Source: Candidatus Methanoperedens sp.
GTDB lineage: Archaea; Halobacteriota; Methanosarcinia; Methanosarcinales; Methanoperedenaceae
Direction: 5' to 3'
DNA length: 64,000 nucleotides
NCBI GenBank assembly: GCA_026552955.1
Contig: JAPMTS010000014.1
Coordinates: 124,001-188,000, forward strand
Shown here: piece after piece, positions 46,800 to 55,365 of the stretch
How positions within the stretch are numbered: the first letter of the stretch is position 1
How the letters are laid out: each line of letters opens with the position of its first letter
Translations under genes and position numbers: made by a program
The notes under the pieces: generated by a model
What the model was told of the DNA's origin: nothing
Seen by the model: only the letters and a program-made list of their open reading frames with translations
The model's database searches: none

Positions 46800-48155
46800 T
46801 TAGCTCAGACACAATTCCTGTCTGAGTACCTTTTCAAGTTCTTCAAATCCATTCTTTCCCTGCAATCTAGCAGTAGCCAGTAATGAGGCAATATACTGAT
46901 AATTTTCAGCTCCTTTTATAGACCTAAAACAACCAATGATTTTGCGCATAATAACATGCTCTCTTATTGCCTGTTCGGCAAGATTATTAGTTGGCTCCAT
47001 TCCAGGATAAATCAGACAAGTGAACCAACAACCACGACCATTTTCGAGATAGGTCAAAGGTTTCTTGAGTTCTTTAAATTCGCTATACTTAGCAATAATT
47101 CCATCCAATTCCTTCTCGAACAAGTCTTTCTTTTCCATTCTGTCTGCCATTGACACCATAGAAGAATCTCTATCCAGAAATTCCCTCAATTTTTTGAAAC
47201 AGGAATGGATATCATCGGATAATCTCTTTCCGTTATCTGATACATCGATGCAAGCATCAACTACACGCAAGAGATGTGCCCAGCATCGTTGAAGCTTCAT
47301 CCAATTATAAGCTCTCCACCCATCGGCACTATTCGCTCCTTCGGATTCTTTTCCGAGAATTTCTTCAAGGACCTTCTTGCCCCTTGATTTTCGAATAACG
47401 ACGAGCACTTCATTAGTATCTGTCCGGAATATCCATAGCCAATATTGTATTCCAAGGACTTTAATTCCGGTTTCGTCTATATACCTCCATTTTGCTCGAC
47501 GTATCTTTTGAATCTTATCTTCGTAATCCTTCTTACAGGCTTCACCAACTCTTAATAAAATGTCATGAATTCCTTTTGGACTTATTTCCAAATCATTGTA
47601 TCGCAATGCGAAATCCTGTATCTTCCTTATCACACCACGAAGAAAGAATTTAAGCATGACGATATAAACAAGGATATATATTCCAAAGACACCTGTTTTC
47701 GGGCATTCAGGATGTTTTGAAATGAATTGATGTCCACAATCCCGACATTTTACCTTCCAACGATTATATCGTTTTCTTGTGATCTTTTGAGGGGGAGGCA
47801 TGTCTTCTATTATTGAAGTTTCACATGTTTCCAGTTTTTCAATATTGAGACTATTGCATTTTTCACAATAATCAGCAATAACTTCTTCGGTGTTTTCAGG
47901 CTCTTTTGTTGGTCTAGTTGCTCCTTTATGCCCGATAGGTGCACCGCGTTTTTTTGGTAAAGGGATATTTTCGGTTGGAGTCTTGTCAGCTTTTTCTATT
48001 TGCCTTGCTGATGGTGGTGTATTCGGATTCTCGTAGTAAAGCAACCTCTTTTTCAGGTCTTCGTTCTCTTTTTTTAACTCTTCATTCTCTTTCTCAAGCT
48101 CTTGGTTTCGAAGTATTGTAATTTCAAGTTGTTTAAAATAATCGTCGGGAGTCAC
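46800..48155 (-). CDS. IS66-family transposase
   Basis: The 451-residue protein has an N-terminal coiled coil (ELEKENEELKKENEDLKKRL) and a zinc-finger segment (CEKCNSLNIEKLETC, CRDCGHQF). The DDE core has YIDETGIKVLG, SADGWRAYNWMKLQRCWAHLLR and EPTNNLAEQAIREHV. It looks full-length. It starts with GTG overlapping the DUF2080 stop. Confidence 0.92.
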   Translation of the reverse strand: MTPDDYFKQLEITILRNQELEKENEELKKENEDLKKRLLYYENPNTPPSARQIEKADKTPTENIPLPKKRGAPIGHKGATRPTKEPENTEEVIADYCEKCNSLNIEKLETCETSIIEDMPPPQKITRKRYNRWKVKCRDCGHQFISKHPECPKTGVFGIYILVYIVMLKFFLRGVIRKIQDFALRYNDLEISPKGIHDILLRVGEACKKDYEDKIQKIRRAKWRYIDETGIKVLGIQYWLWIFRTDTNEVLVVIRKSRGKKVLEEILGKESEGANSADGWRAYNWMKLQRCWAHLLRVVDACIDVSDNGKRLSDDIHSCFKKLREFLDRDSSMVSMADRMEKKDLFEKELDGIIAKYSEFKELKKPLTYLENGRGCWFTCLIYPGMEPTNNLAEQAIREHVIMRKIIGCFRSIKGAENYQYIASLLATARLQGKNGFEELEKVLRQELCLS

Positions 48156-48310
48156 TCTTCACACACCACAACATAAACAGTCTTATTAAGATATTCTTTT
48201 GGGCAGTCTATCTTTGCCCCCGTTCCAAATTTGGTGACAGTTTTTTGAAAAAAACCAATTACTCCATCTGTCAGGACAAGTTTGCCTTTTTCTATCTCGA
48301 TTTTCCTCAT
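48152..48310 (-). CDS. DUF2080 transposase-associated protein
   Basis: The 52-residue product, MRKIEIEKGKLVLTDGVIGF and then TVTKFGTGAKIDCPKEYLNK, matches the DUF2080 proteins encoded beside archaeal transposases. It lies inside the IS ends and overlaps the transposase start by 4 nt. Its role in transposition is not known. Confidence 0.85.
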   Translation of the reverse strand: MRKIEIEKGKLVLTDGVIGFFQKTVTKFGTGAKIDCPKEYLNKTVYVVVCEE

Positions 48311-48414
48311 CAATTATCTTAATATATATTAATATATATTAATCTTTCGGTCGAAATGATTTTTTGAGAGGTTGAATGGGTTAAAATGGATTAGCTAAAC
48401 AAATACAAAAAAAC

Positions 48415-48500
48415 AACTAACTCGTACGAACTGATACGAACTCAAGCAATCGGAGTTCGCAAGCGTTCGTTTTAGTTCGTTGTTTTATTCGATATTTTTG
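48415..48500. repeat. Palindromic TACGAACTC repeat, copy 1
   Basis: AACAACTAACTCGTACGAACTGATACGAACTC followed by an inverted copy (GGAGTTCGCAAGCGTTCG). In the other copies (53655, 54912) TACGAACTC and GAGTTCGTA form a clean hairpin. Here the second arm has changes. The repeat is a part of the larger composite. Confidence 0.7.
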
Positions 48501-48640
48501 CATTGTCATACATGAACTATGTTCACGAGGGAATTTATGTTGTATAATTCACTGCACATATATCACTTTTTTAATATTAAATTCTGGGCGCTAACATGTT
48601 TCCAAAGCAGCCATCATAAATCAAAACCATAACAAGAGTC

Positions 48641-48788
48641 TATTTCGACAGGATGGACAGGATGGACAGGATTCGAACCGCAGCTTTCATGAAATCACCA
48701 GGCTGTGCGCCCCTCATGTCCTCATAGCCGCCCTGGGGTTACGTCCGCCGTGACGCGCCGGGAATCAACAGAGTCGATGAGCGCCGAT
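48641..48788. repeat. Interspersed hairpin repeat, copy 3
   Basis: Preceded by ATTCTGGGCGCTAACATGTTTCCAAAGCAGCC. The hairpin AATCAACAGAGTCGATG has one mismatch. It is cut short after GCGCCGA. Confidence 0.8.
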
Positions 48789-48904
48789 ATGTACCCACAC
48801 TCGATATAGGCCAGGGAGAATTTATGGTTATAAAACTTGGGAAAGAATTAAGGGTAATAAGCCTTCGAAAATTTGATATGATATCAAAATGATATAATAT
48901 CTTA

Positions 48905-49144
48905 ATGACAGAAACTCAGGTAATTTTCAGACTTGAAAAAAGAATGCTTAAAGAGTTTGATGAAACTCTGAAAATGTCTGGTTTTAAGACAAGGAATGAA
49001 TGGTTCAGGGCTGCAATAAGGTCATTCCTGGAAGATGTTGAGCGGAAGAAAGTTCTTAAAAAATTAAGTAAACTCGAAGTAAAAGGATTAGAGGAAAAAG
49101 ATATTAAAGAGATGGTAAAGGAATGGCGGTCTGAGAAGAAATAA
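48905..49144 (+). CDS. Ribbon-helix-helix antitoxin
   Basis: The 79-residue protein has an N-terminal ribbon-helix-helix (TQVIFRLEKRMLKEFDETLK, GFKTRNEWFRAAIRSFLED) and a charged tail that would bind the toxin. Its stop overlaps the PIN toxin start by one base (TAATG). Confidence 0.82.
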   Translation: MTETQVIFRLEKRMLKEFDETLKMSGFKTRNEWFRAAIRSFLEDVERKKVLKKLSKLEVKGLEEKDIKEMVKEWRSEKK

Positions 49145-49569
49145 TGATAATTATTGATACAAATGTCCTGCTGGCATTTCTTCTCACTAACGGCATAACA
49201 CGCAGAATTATATTTGAGAACCCTGAAGTATTTATGTCTCCTGAATATTGTTTTGATGAACTCTGGGAGCATAGGGACCGATGGAATAAGAACGACCTTC
49301 CGGATAGTGAATTGATTGAAGTTGTTAACGATGTAAAGAGATTGTTTGTGATGGCTGTATCTCCTGATCTTTACAATTCGTATATTTCAGAAGGCGAAAA
49401 ACTTACTGATGATAAAGAGGACGCACCTATTATCGCACTTGCTTTATCTGTGGATAATGAAGGAATCTGGACGTACAATACAAAGCACTTCAGACAGGAG
49501 GTTTTTGGAGAACTCATAAGGGTATTGTCCACAAAAGATGTAATCAAGCTATATCCTTTAAAGGAATGA
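49144..49569 (+). CDS. PIN-domain toxin (VapC-like)
   Basis: The 141-residue protein starts MIIIDTNVLLAFLLTNGITR, the first Asp motif of PIN RNases, and has acidic residues in DDKEDAPIIALALSVDNEGIW near the C-terminus. Together with the upstream antitoxin it is a type II toxin-antitoxin module. The class is closer to the archaeal PINa group than to classical VapC. Confidence 0.8.
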   Translation: MIIIDTNVLLAFLLTNGITRRIIFENPEVFMSPEYCFDELWEHRDRWNKNDLPDSELIEVVNDVKRLFVMAVSPDLYNSYISEGEKLTDDKEDAPIIALALSVDNEGIWTYNTKHFRQEVFGELIRVLSTKDVIKLYPLKE

Positions 49570-49618
49570 TCGTAAGGCTTGAAATTCGCAACTATGCACC
49601 ATTATGTTTTAAAAGAGA

Positions 49619-49740
49619 CCCCGGGGTTGTGTCCGCAAATTTGTCAAGTGCCGGAAATCGACATATTCGATGTGCTCCGAGGTTTCAAATCAGAATGACG
49701 CGCCGGGAATCTATCCATTCGAGGCGCGCCGAGGTTTCTA
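49619..49740. repeat. Interspersed hairpin repeat, copy 4 (two tandem hairpins)
   Basis: Two hairpin units follow each other: ATCGA-CATAT-TCGAT, then GAAT-CTATCC-ATTC, each ending in CCGAGGTTTC. It lacks the usual left part. Confidence 0.8.
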
Positions 49741-49748
49741 TCAAAATC

Positions 49749-50111
49749 TTATAGTTTAATGACCCTTACTTTATCTTCCTTCACAATTACAAAATTTCCT
49801 TCAAAAGAAATACTTGTTTGCAGAAGCCATTCTAGAATCTGCAATATATATTTCGGTGATTTTGGAGTCACTCGCAAAAGAATAATTCCAAATGGTTTGT
49901 TGCATCCCTGTTTATATATCAATTCTCCAAAATCTTTATCGAATGTTACTATTACCCATTTATTTTTTAAAGATAGTTCCAATATCTTTTTATCGCTTGC
50001 CTTTTTATATTCTTCAATAACTGATATTATGCTATATCCTTCTTTTCGGAGCTTTTTGATTGCCGATAAAGGGATGTTTTCATCGGCTAAAAAGGAAAAT
50101 ATACTTTTCAA
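49749..50111 (-). CDS. DUF5615 (PIN-like) toxin, second copy
   Basis: The 120-residue protein has FLADENIPLSAIKKLRKEGY and VIVTFDKDFGELIY, the same acidic motifs as the 45945 gene, but the sequences have diverged strongly. Its start overlaps the stop of the DUF433 antitoxin. Confidence 0.82.
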   Translation of the reverse strand: MKSIFSFLADENIPLSAIKKLRKEGYSIISVIEEYKKASDKKILELSLKNKWVIVTFDKDFGELIYKQGCNKPFGIILLRVTPKSPKYILQILEWLLQTSISFEGNFVIVKEDKVRVIKL

Positions 50112-50374
50112 GCGGTAGCCTTTTCGGGAATTATGTAAATGTGTTCTTCTTTCAGGAGGGACAGCGAATATTCTAAAGCTGCAAGTATATCTTCCTTTTT
50201 GATTTGCGGATAGTTTTCCATGATTTCCTCATGAGTCCAATTGTTTGCAAGCAGTTCCATCACGAACTCAACAGAAATCCTGGTTCCCTGGATAACAGGC
50301 TTGCCACTGAGAATATCAGGGTCACATATTATTCTCTTGAAAATTTCTTTCTGCATGATAATCCAATCATACAA
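50108..50374 (-). CDS. DUF433 antitoxin, second copy
   Basis: The 88-residue protein carries CDPDILSGKPVIQGTRISVE and then MENYPQIKKEDILAALEYS, the DUF433 signature. The longer N-terminus (MYDWIIMQKEIFKRI) may be trimmed to the ATG at 50356. It is the antitoxin of the 49749 toxin. Confidence 0.84.
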   Translation of the reverse strand: MYDWIIMQKEIFKRIICDPDILSGKPVIQGTRISVEFVMELLANNWTHEEIMENYPQIKKEDILAALEYSLSLLKEEHIYIIPEKATA

Positions 50375-50589
50375 TTTAATTGAGCTTATATAAAAGTCTT
50401 GTTAGTAATCATAGCAAGTATGAATGATAAGAAGCCTGAGCTTTGCGGTATTTGCACTCTTTGCGGTATTGAACAGATGCGTACATTGCAGGTTAAGCGT
50501 ACGCATATTTATTGCTTTTTAATATTAAATTCTGGGCGCTCACATGTTTCCAAAGCAGCCAATATGAGTCAAAACCAGAGCAAGAGGCT
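50375..50589. other. Gap and repeat shoulder
   Basis: Contains TTTGCGGTATTTGCACTCTTTGCGGTATTG (short direct duplication) and ATTCTGGGCGCTCACATGTTTCCAAAGCAGCC, the shoulder that precedes most repeat cores. No gene. Confidence 0.5.
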
Positions 50590-50755
50590 ATTTTCGACAG
50601 GATGGACAGGATTTACAGGATCCGAACCGCAGCTTCCATGAAATCACCAGGCAGCGCGCCCGCCATGTCCCCATAGCCGCCCCGGCGTCCGCTGTGACGC
50701 GCTGGGAATCTATCCATTCGAGGCGGCGCCGAGGTTTCAGCGAAAATAAAGATCT
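50590..50755. repeat. Interspersed hairpin repeat, copy 5
   Basis: Hairpin GAAT-CTATCC-ATTC-GAGG, identical to that at 52205 and 52589. The block ...GGCAGCGCGCCCGCCATGTCCCC has several changes. Confidence 0.8.
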
Positions 50756-50925
50756 CTAGCAATTGGAAACTGCGGATGAACGCCGATAAACGCAGATGTG
50801 AAATCACATTCCGGCGCAAATATTTCTGGAAAAATATATTTTTGCTTTTCGACATTCGCGCTCTTTTTCAGGCGCCAATCAGCTCCCGAAGCAACCGACA
50901 TGAATCAAAACCAGAGCAAGAAATT

Positions 50926-51092
50926 CATTTCGACAGGATAGCACAATTGACCTGATGCGAACCGCAGCTTCCATGAAATCCCCAGGCGGCGCGCCAACCA
51001 TGTCCTCATAGCCGCCCCGGGGTTACGTCCGCTGTGACGCGCCGGGAATCAACAGAGTTGATGCGCGCAGAGGTTTCAGCGAAAATAAAAAG
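50926..51092. repeat. Interspersed hairpin repeat, copy 6
   Basis: Hairpin ATCAAC-AGA-GTTGAT, a perfect 6-bp stem. Followed 70 bp later by a toxin-antitoxin module. Confidence 0.8.
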
Positions 51093-51162
51093 CCTTGGCA
51101 AGAAAAGATTTAAAGACTTCAAAGCGAATATAATGTTAATATAATACTGTATAAGGTGAAAA

Positions 51163-51381
51163 ATGGTAAATATTGTGCTAAAATTCCCTGATGATTTAAA
51201 TTGGATAATTAAGAATAAGGAGGGGCTGAAATGGGTAGAGGCTGCTATCATTAATAGGTTGACCGATATAAAAATTGGAAATCTGATGGCGGAAAAAAGC
51301 GAGTTGAAAGATGAGGATATAGATGAAATAGATCATAAAGTAAAACGCGCTCTTTATAAAACAATAAAGGCTGAAAAATGA
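51163..51381 (+). CDS. Antitoxin of a PIN toxin pair
   Basis: The 72-residue protein starts MVNIVLKFPDDLNWIIKNKE and ends in a charged helix (EDIDEIDHKVKRALYKTIKAEK). No DNA-binding fold is clear. Size, acidic/basic composition and a 4-nt overlap with the PIN gene mark it as the antitoxin. Confidence 0.72.
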   Translation: MVNIVLKFPDDLNWIIKNKEGLKWVEAAIINRLTDIKIGNLMAEKSELKDEDIDEIDHKVKRALYKTIKAEK

Positions 51382-51788
51382 AATTAGTTCTGGATTCCAA
51401 TATCATCTTTTCAGCTTTAATAAAAAAATCAAAAACAAGAGATATTATCCTCAGCGATTTTTTTGAACTGTATGCTCCTGAATACATTTTCAACGAGATA
51501 ATTAAACATAAAGAACTCTTATTGAGGAAATCTAAATTAGACCAAGGGGATTTTGATGCACTTCTCTTATTATTACAGAAGCATATCCATCTTGTTACAA
51601 AAGAAAAATACGACAAAAAGATGGCTATAGCTGAGGATATTTTAGGGAATATTGATATAACGGACTCACCGTTCTTAGCTCTTGCTTTGGCTTTTAATTG
51701 CTCAATCTGGAGCAATGATGGACATTTCCAACAACAAAATAAGGTTGTGGTGTATACATGTAAAGATCTGATGAAAAATATCCGTTAA
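51378..51788 (+). CDS. PIN-domain toxin
   Basis: The 136-residue protein starts MKLVLDSNIIFSALIKKSKT and has LDQGDFDALLLLL and DITDSPFLALALAFNCSIWSND, with the acidic residues of a PIN RNase active site. It overlaps the upstream antitoxin (ATGA). It is distinct in sequence from the PIN genes at 49144 and 61338. Confidence 0.82.
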   Translation: MKLVLDSNIIFSALIKKSKTRDIILSDFFELYAPEYIFNEIIKHKELLLRKSKLDQGDFDALLLLLQKHIHLVTKEKYDKKMAIAEDILGNIDITDSPFLALALAFNCSIWSNDGHFQQQNKVVVYTCKDLMKNIR

Positions 51789-51793
51789 AATTT

Positions 51794-51903
51794 TCATGCA
51801 GCGCCCCTCATGTCCTCATAGCTCCCCCGGGGTTACGTCCACTGTGACGCACCGGGAATCAGCAGAGTCGATGCGCGCCGAGGTTTCGGCGAGAATAAAG
51901 AGC
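51794..51903. repeat. Interspersed hairpin repeat, copy 7
   Basis: Hairpin region GGAATCAGCAGAGTCGATGCGCG. The left part is trimmed at the end of the PIN gene. Confidence 0.8.
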
Positions 51904-51947
51904 CTTGGCAATTTGAAAACGTTGAGAATTCAAAAGTATCGACCGGG

Positions 51948-52025
51948 AACACGGATGACACGGATCGGACGGATTTACACGGATAATCGTATCCGTGCGC
52001 ATCCGTGTAATCCGTGTGCTATCGG
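51948..52025. repeat. CACGGAT palindromic repeat, copy 1
   Basis: CGGATTTACACGGATA-ATCG-TATCCGTGCGCATCCG forms a long, almost perfect hairpin flanked by more CACGGAT units. Further copies are at 54093, 54517 and 55366, always on the right side of a hairpin repeat. Confidence 0.75.
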
Positions 52026-52204
52026 CTGATGACTAGATGTTTATGAAATCACATTGCGGCGCAAATATTTATCATAAGAAGCGCTCAAACTTTGCATTCT
52101 TTGTGGTGAAATGAGTTGCATATTTATTCAAATTTCAATATTAATTTTTCCGGCGCTGACAGGTTTCCAAAGCAGCCAACATGAATAAAAACCATAACAA
52201 GATT

Positions 52205-52375
52205 CTATTTCGACAGGATGGACAGGATTGACAGGATCCGAACCGCTGCTTTCATGAAATTACCAGGCGGCGCGCCCCTCATGTCCTCATAGCCGCCCCA
52301 GGTTTGCGTCCGCTGTGACGCGCCGGGAATCTATCCATTCGAGGCGGCGCCGAGGTTTCAGCGAAAATAAAGATC
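52205..52375. repeat. Interspersed hairpin repeat, copy 8
   Basis: Starts TATTTCGACAGGATGGACAGGATTGACAGGATCCGAACC. Hairpin GAAT-CTATCC-ATTC. Confidence 0.8.
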
Positions 52376-52588
52376 TCTAGCAATTGGAAACTGCGGATGA
52401 ACGCCGATAAACGCAGATGTGAAATCACATTCCGGCACAAATATTTCTTGAAAAATGTGCTTTTGCTTTTCGACTTTCGCGCTCTTTAGTGTGTAAAACC
52501 CCACAAATATATCTGGTTTAGAATATTAAATTTCAGGCGCCAGTCTGCCCCCGAAGCAACCGACATGAATCAAAACCATAAAAAGAGT

Positions 52589-52754
52589 TTATTTCGACAG
52601 GATGGACAGGATTTACAGGATTCGAACCGCAGCTTCCATGAAATCACCAGGCTGTCGCGCCCCTCATGTCCCCATGGCCGCCCCGGGGTACGTCCGCTGT
52701 GACGCGCCGGGAATCTATCCATTCGGCGCCGAGGTTTCAGCGAAAATAAAGAGC
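52589..52754. repeat. Interspersed hairpin repeat, copy 9
   Basis: Hairpin GAAT-CTATCC-ATTC with the right arm followed directly by GGCGCCGAGG; a few bases are missing compared with copy 8. Confidence 0.8.
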
Positions 52755-52803
52755 TCTGGCGATTTGAAACCGCGGATTAATATGGAAATGTGTCCACTTA
52801 ATG

Positions 52804-53079
52804 TTAGTATACTTCATTATGCGTTCCTAAATCTATCAGCAAGACTTTCTCTTTTTCTTTATCCACGAATCTAAATATCAACCTTTGTTCATAATTTATT
52901 CGCATTGCCCATGTTCCTTTCAGGATGCCGCTTAAGCTATGTGTTTTCAATGATGGATGAAAAGGATCAATCACAAATAATTCCATTTTATTCCTGAATT
53001 GCTCCGTTAAATCAGGATGTTTCTGGTTCCACTTTTTAAATAATCTTTTAAACTTTTCATCCCATATAAGTTCAATCAT
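52804..53079 (-). CDS. RelE/ParE-superfamily toxin (YafQ/HigB-like)
   Basis: The 91-residue protein has the compact RelE-like pattern: MIELIWDEKFKRLFKKWNQK, LKTHSLSGILKGTWAMRINY and RLIFRFVDKEKEKVLLIDLGTHNEVY. The ending GTHxEVY is typical of the YafQ/RelE group. Such toxins cut mRNA on the ribosome. Its start overlaps the upstream antitoxin. Confidence 0.87.
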   Translation of the reverse strand: MIELIWDEKFKRLFKKWNQKHPDLTEQFRNKMELFVIDPFHPSLKTHSLSGILKGTWAMRINYEQRLIFRFVDKEKEKVLLIDLGTHNEVY

Positions 53080-53290
53080 TCAGGTCTTTCCATAGCTCAT
53101 TAAGCTTCCCGATCTTTACATTTCCCTCTTTGTAAGCCTTCAATGCTTCTTTTACCCGCTTAGATATTTCGATCCTTCTTAACTCAATTTGTCTTTTAGA
53201 AAGAATATTTAATAGATACTCCCGATCATCAAATTCTAAATGTTCTGTTTCTTCGAGAACTTTATCTAGGGTAACCATTTCGTTCATCAT
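53072..53290 (-). CDS. Antitoxin of a RelE-like toxin
   Basis: The 72-residue helical protein (TLDKVLEETEHLEFDDREYL, SKRVKEALKAYKEGNVKIGK) lies directly upstream and overlaps the toxin start by 8 nt. It resembles the short antitoxins that pair with RelE-type toxins in archaea and cyanobacteria. Confidence 0.78.
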   Translation of the reverse strand: MMNEMVTLDKVLEETEHLEFDDREYLLNILSKRQIELRRIEISKRVKEALKAYKEGNVKIGKLNELWKDLND

Positions 53291-53360
53291 TTTATCATGA
53301 TATTTCTTGTGTGCTTACTATTTAAATAAATCCATTTTCAAAGCAGGTACATTTCATTAC

Positions 53361-53404
53361 ACGCCGGAAATCCACCGATTTGAGGCGGCGCCGAGGTTTC
53401 AGTC
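53361..53404. repeat. Interspersed hairpin repeat, copy 10 (short)
   Basis: Only the hairpin and the right part remain. AAATC-CACC-GATTT keeps five pairs with different bases than other copies. Confidence 0.75.
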
Positions 53405-53430
53405 AATATCTCGCGCCCTGGGAATCATAA

Positions 53431-53574
53431 ATCGAAGATGAACCGCAGCTTCCATGAAATCACCAGGCTGTCGCGCCCCTCATGTCCCCATGGCCGCCCC
53501 GGGGTACGTCCGCTGTGACGCGCCGGGTCTCAACAGATTTGAGGCGCGCCGAGGTTTCAGCGAAAAAAAGAACC
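53431..53574. repeat. Interspersed hairpin repeat, copy 11
   Basis: Hairpin CTCAA-CAGAT-TTGAG, five pairs with compensating changes; flanked by GACGCGCC and GGCGCGCC, which extend the stem. Confidence 0.8.
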
Positions 53575-53654
53575 ATGGCAATTGGAAACCACAGATGAAC
53601 GGTATTAACACAAATATTTATCATAAAGCGCTCATGCTTTACGTTCTTATATGA

Positions 53655-53735
53655 ATAAAAAACAACTAACTCGTACGAACTGATACGAACTCACGCAACC
53701 GGAGTTCGTACGCGTTCGTTTTAGTTCGGTGCTTT
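53655..53735. repeat. Palindromic TACGAACTC repeat, copy 2
   Basis: TACGAACTC-ACGCAACCG-GAGTTCGTA makes a 9-bp stem. The intact form of the site into which the IS66-type element inserted in copy 1 lies just upstream. Confidence 0.75.
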
Positions 53736-53888
53736 TTTCGATATTTTTTGCATTGTCATAGATGAACCATGTTCACGAGGGAATTTGTGTTGTAAAATTC
53801 ACTGTAAATATATCATTTTTTTAATATTAAATTCTGGGCGCTGAAACGCTTCCAAAATAGGTACATGAATTAAAACCAGAGCAAGAGT

Positions 53889-54057
53889 CTATTTCGACAG
53901 GATGGACAGGATTTACGGGATTCGAACCGAGCGTTCATGATATCCCCAGGCTGTCGCGCCCCTCATGTCCCCATGGCCGCCCCGGGGTACGTCCGCCGTG
54001 ACGCGCCGGGAATCAAATGAGTTGAGGCGCGCCGAGGTTTCAGAAAAATAAAGAGCC
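53889..54057. repeat. Interspersed hairpin repeat, copy 12
   Basis: Hairpin TCAA-ATGAG-TTGA, followed by GGCGCGCCGAGG. Confidence 0.8.
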
Positions 54058-54092
54058 GAAAACCGCTGAGAATACAAAAGTATCGACCGGGA

Positions 54093-54181
54093 ACACGGAT
54101 GACACGGATCGGACGGATTTACACGGATAATCGTATCCGCGCGCATTCGTGTAATCCGTGCCATCCGTGTGCTATCGGCTG
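54093..54181. repeat. CACGGAT palindromic repeat, copy 2
   Basis: Near-identical to 51948-52025, with TATCCGCGCGCATTCG replacing TATCCGTGCGCATCCG. Confidence 0.75.
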
Positions 54182-54320
54182 ATGACTAGATGTTTATGAA
54201 ATCACATTTCGGCGCAAATATATATGAAGCACCACAAATATATCACATTTAGAATATTTAATTTCAGGCGCAAACATATTCCCGAAGCAACCGACATGAA
54301 TCAGACCCAAAGCAAGAGTC

Positions 54321-54488
54321 TATTTCGACAGGATGAACAGGATTGACAGGATTCAAACCGCAGCTTCCATGAAATCTCCAGGCGGCGCGCCCTCATGTCC
54401 TCATAGCCGCCCCGGGGTACGTCCTCTGTGACGCGCCGGAAATCAACAGAGTCGATGAGCGCCGAGGTTTCAGCAAAAATAAAGAGCC
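54321..54488. repeat. Interspersed hairpin repeat, copy 13
   Basis: Hairpin AATCAACAGAGTCGATG with one mismatch in the stem, followed by AGCGCCGAGG. Confidence 0.8.
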
Positions 54489-54516
54489 GGAAACCGCTGA
54501 GAATACAACAGTATCG

Positions 54517-54608
54517 ACCGGGAACACGGATGACACGGATCGGACGGATTTTCACGGATAATCGTATCCGCGCGCATTCGTGTAATCCGTTCCATCCGTG
54601 TGCTATCG
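54517..54608. repeat. CACGGAT palindromic repeat, copy 3
   Basis: Close copy of 54093-54181 that ends GTGTGCTATCGG. Confidence 0.75.
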
Positions 54609-54672
54609 GAAATGCTGAAGGACTCAGACATGCTCCGAAAAAGTCAATTTGAATCAAAACCAGAGCAAGAAT

Positions 54673-54838
54673 CTATTTCGACAAGATAACATTGATAGGA
54701 TTCGAACCAAAGCTTTCACGAAATCCCCCTGCAGCGCGCCCCTCATGTCCTCATAACCGCCCCGGGGTACGTCCGCTATGATGCACCGGGAATCAACCCA
54801 TTCGAGACGCTCCGAGGTTTCAGCGAAAATAAAGAGCC
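54673..54838. repeat. Interspersed hairpin repeat, copy 14
   Basis: Hairpin GAAT-CAACCC-ATTC, followed by GAGACGCTCCGAGG. Confidence 0.8.
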
Positions 54839-54911
54839 CTCAATTTGAAACCGCGAATGAACGGTATTAACACAAATATTTGTCATAAAGCGCTCATGCT
54901 TTGCGTTCTTA

Positions 54912-54995
54912 TATGAACAAAAAACAACTAACTCGTACGAACTGATACGAACTCACGCAACCGGAGTTCGTACACGTTCGTTTTAGTTCGGTGCT
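54912..54995. repeat. Palindromic TACGAACTC repeat, copy 3
   Basis: Same hairpin as at 53655; the second arm is followed by CACGTTCGTTTTAGTTCGG. Confidence 0.75.
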
Positions 54996-55151
54996 TTTTT
55001 CGATATTTTTTGTATTGTCATACATGAACCATGTTCACAAGGGAATTTGTATTGTAAAATTCATTACACATATATCACTTTTTTAATATTAAATTCTGGG
55101 CGCTGATATGTTTCCAAAGCAGCCAACATGAATCAAAACCTGAACAAGAGT

Positions 55152-55322
55152 CTATTTCGACAGGATGGACAGGATTTACAGGATTCGAACCGCAGCTTTC
55201 ATGAAATCACCAGGAGGCGCGCCCCTCATGTCCTCATAGCCGCCCCGGGTTTGCGTCCGCTGTGACGCGCCGGAAATCAAGCGAGTCGATGCGCGCCGAG
55301 GTTTCAGCGAAAAAAAAGAGCC
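55152..55322. repeat. Interspersed hairpin repeat, copy 15
   Basis: Hairpin region AATCAAGCGAGTCGATG, weaker pairing; last copy of the array. Confidence 0.8.
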
Positions 55323-55365
55323 TTGGCAATTTGAAACCGCTGAGAATACAACAGTATCGACCAAG

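Larger units (their letters stand above)
46792..48406. mobile_element. Complete IS66-type insertion sequence with DUF2080 gene
   Basis: The ends are a perfect 14-bp inverted repeat: GTATTTGTTTAGCT (46792-46805) and AGCTAAACAAATAC (48393-48406). An 8-bp direct duplication, AAAAAAAC, flanks it (46784-46791 and 48407-48414). The 1615-bp element contains a DDE transposase and a small DUF2080 gene. It landed in an interspersed repeat; joining the flanks restores the ATATGA-A-AAAAACAACTAACTCG sequence seen at 53650 and 54912. Confidence 0.92.

Noticed and set aside
50590-50640. tRNA-like T-arm (GGTTCGAATCC) seen in most repeat copies
   Set aside because: No acceptor, D or anticodon arm surrounds it. 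It may be a trace of an attachment site or chance, so I do not call a tRNA.
45721-55322. CRISPR array
   Set aside because: The repeats are 100-170 bp, unevenly spaced by hundreds of bases and separated by genes and other repeats. No short regular repeat-spacer pattern or cas gene is present.
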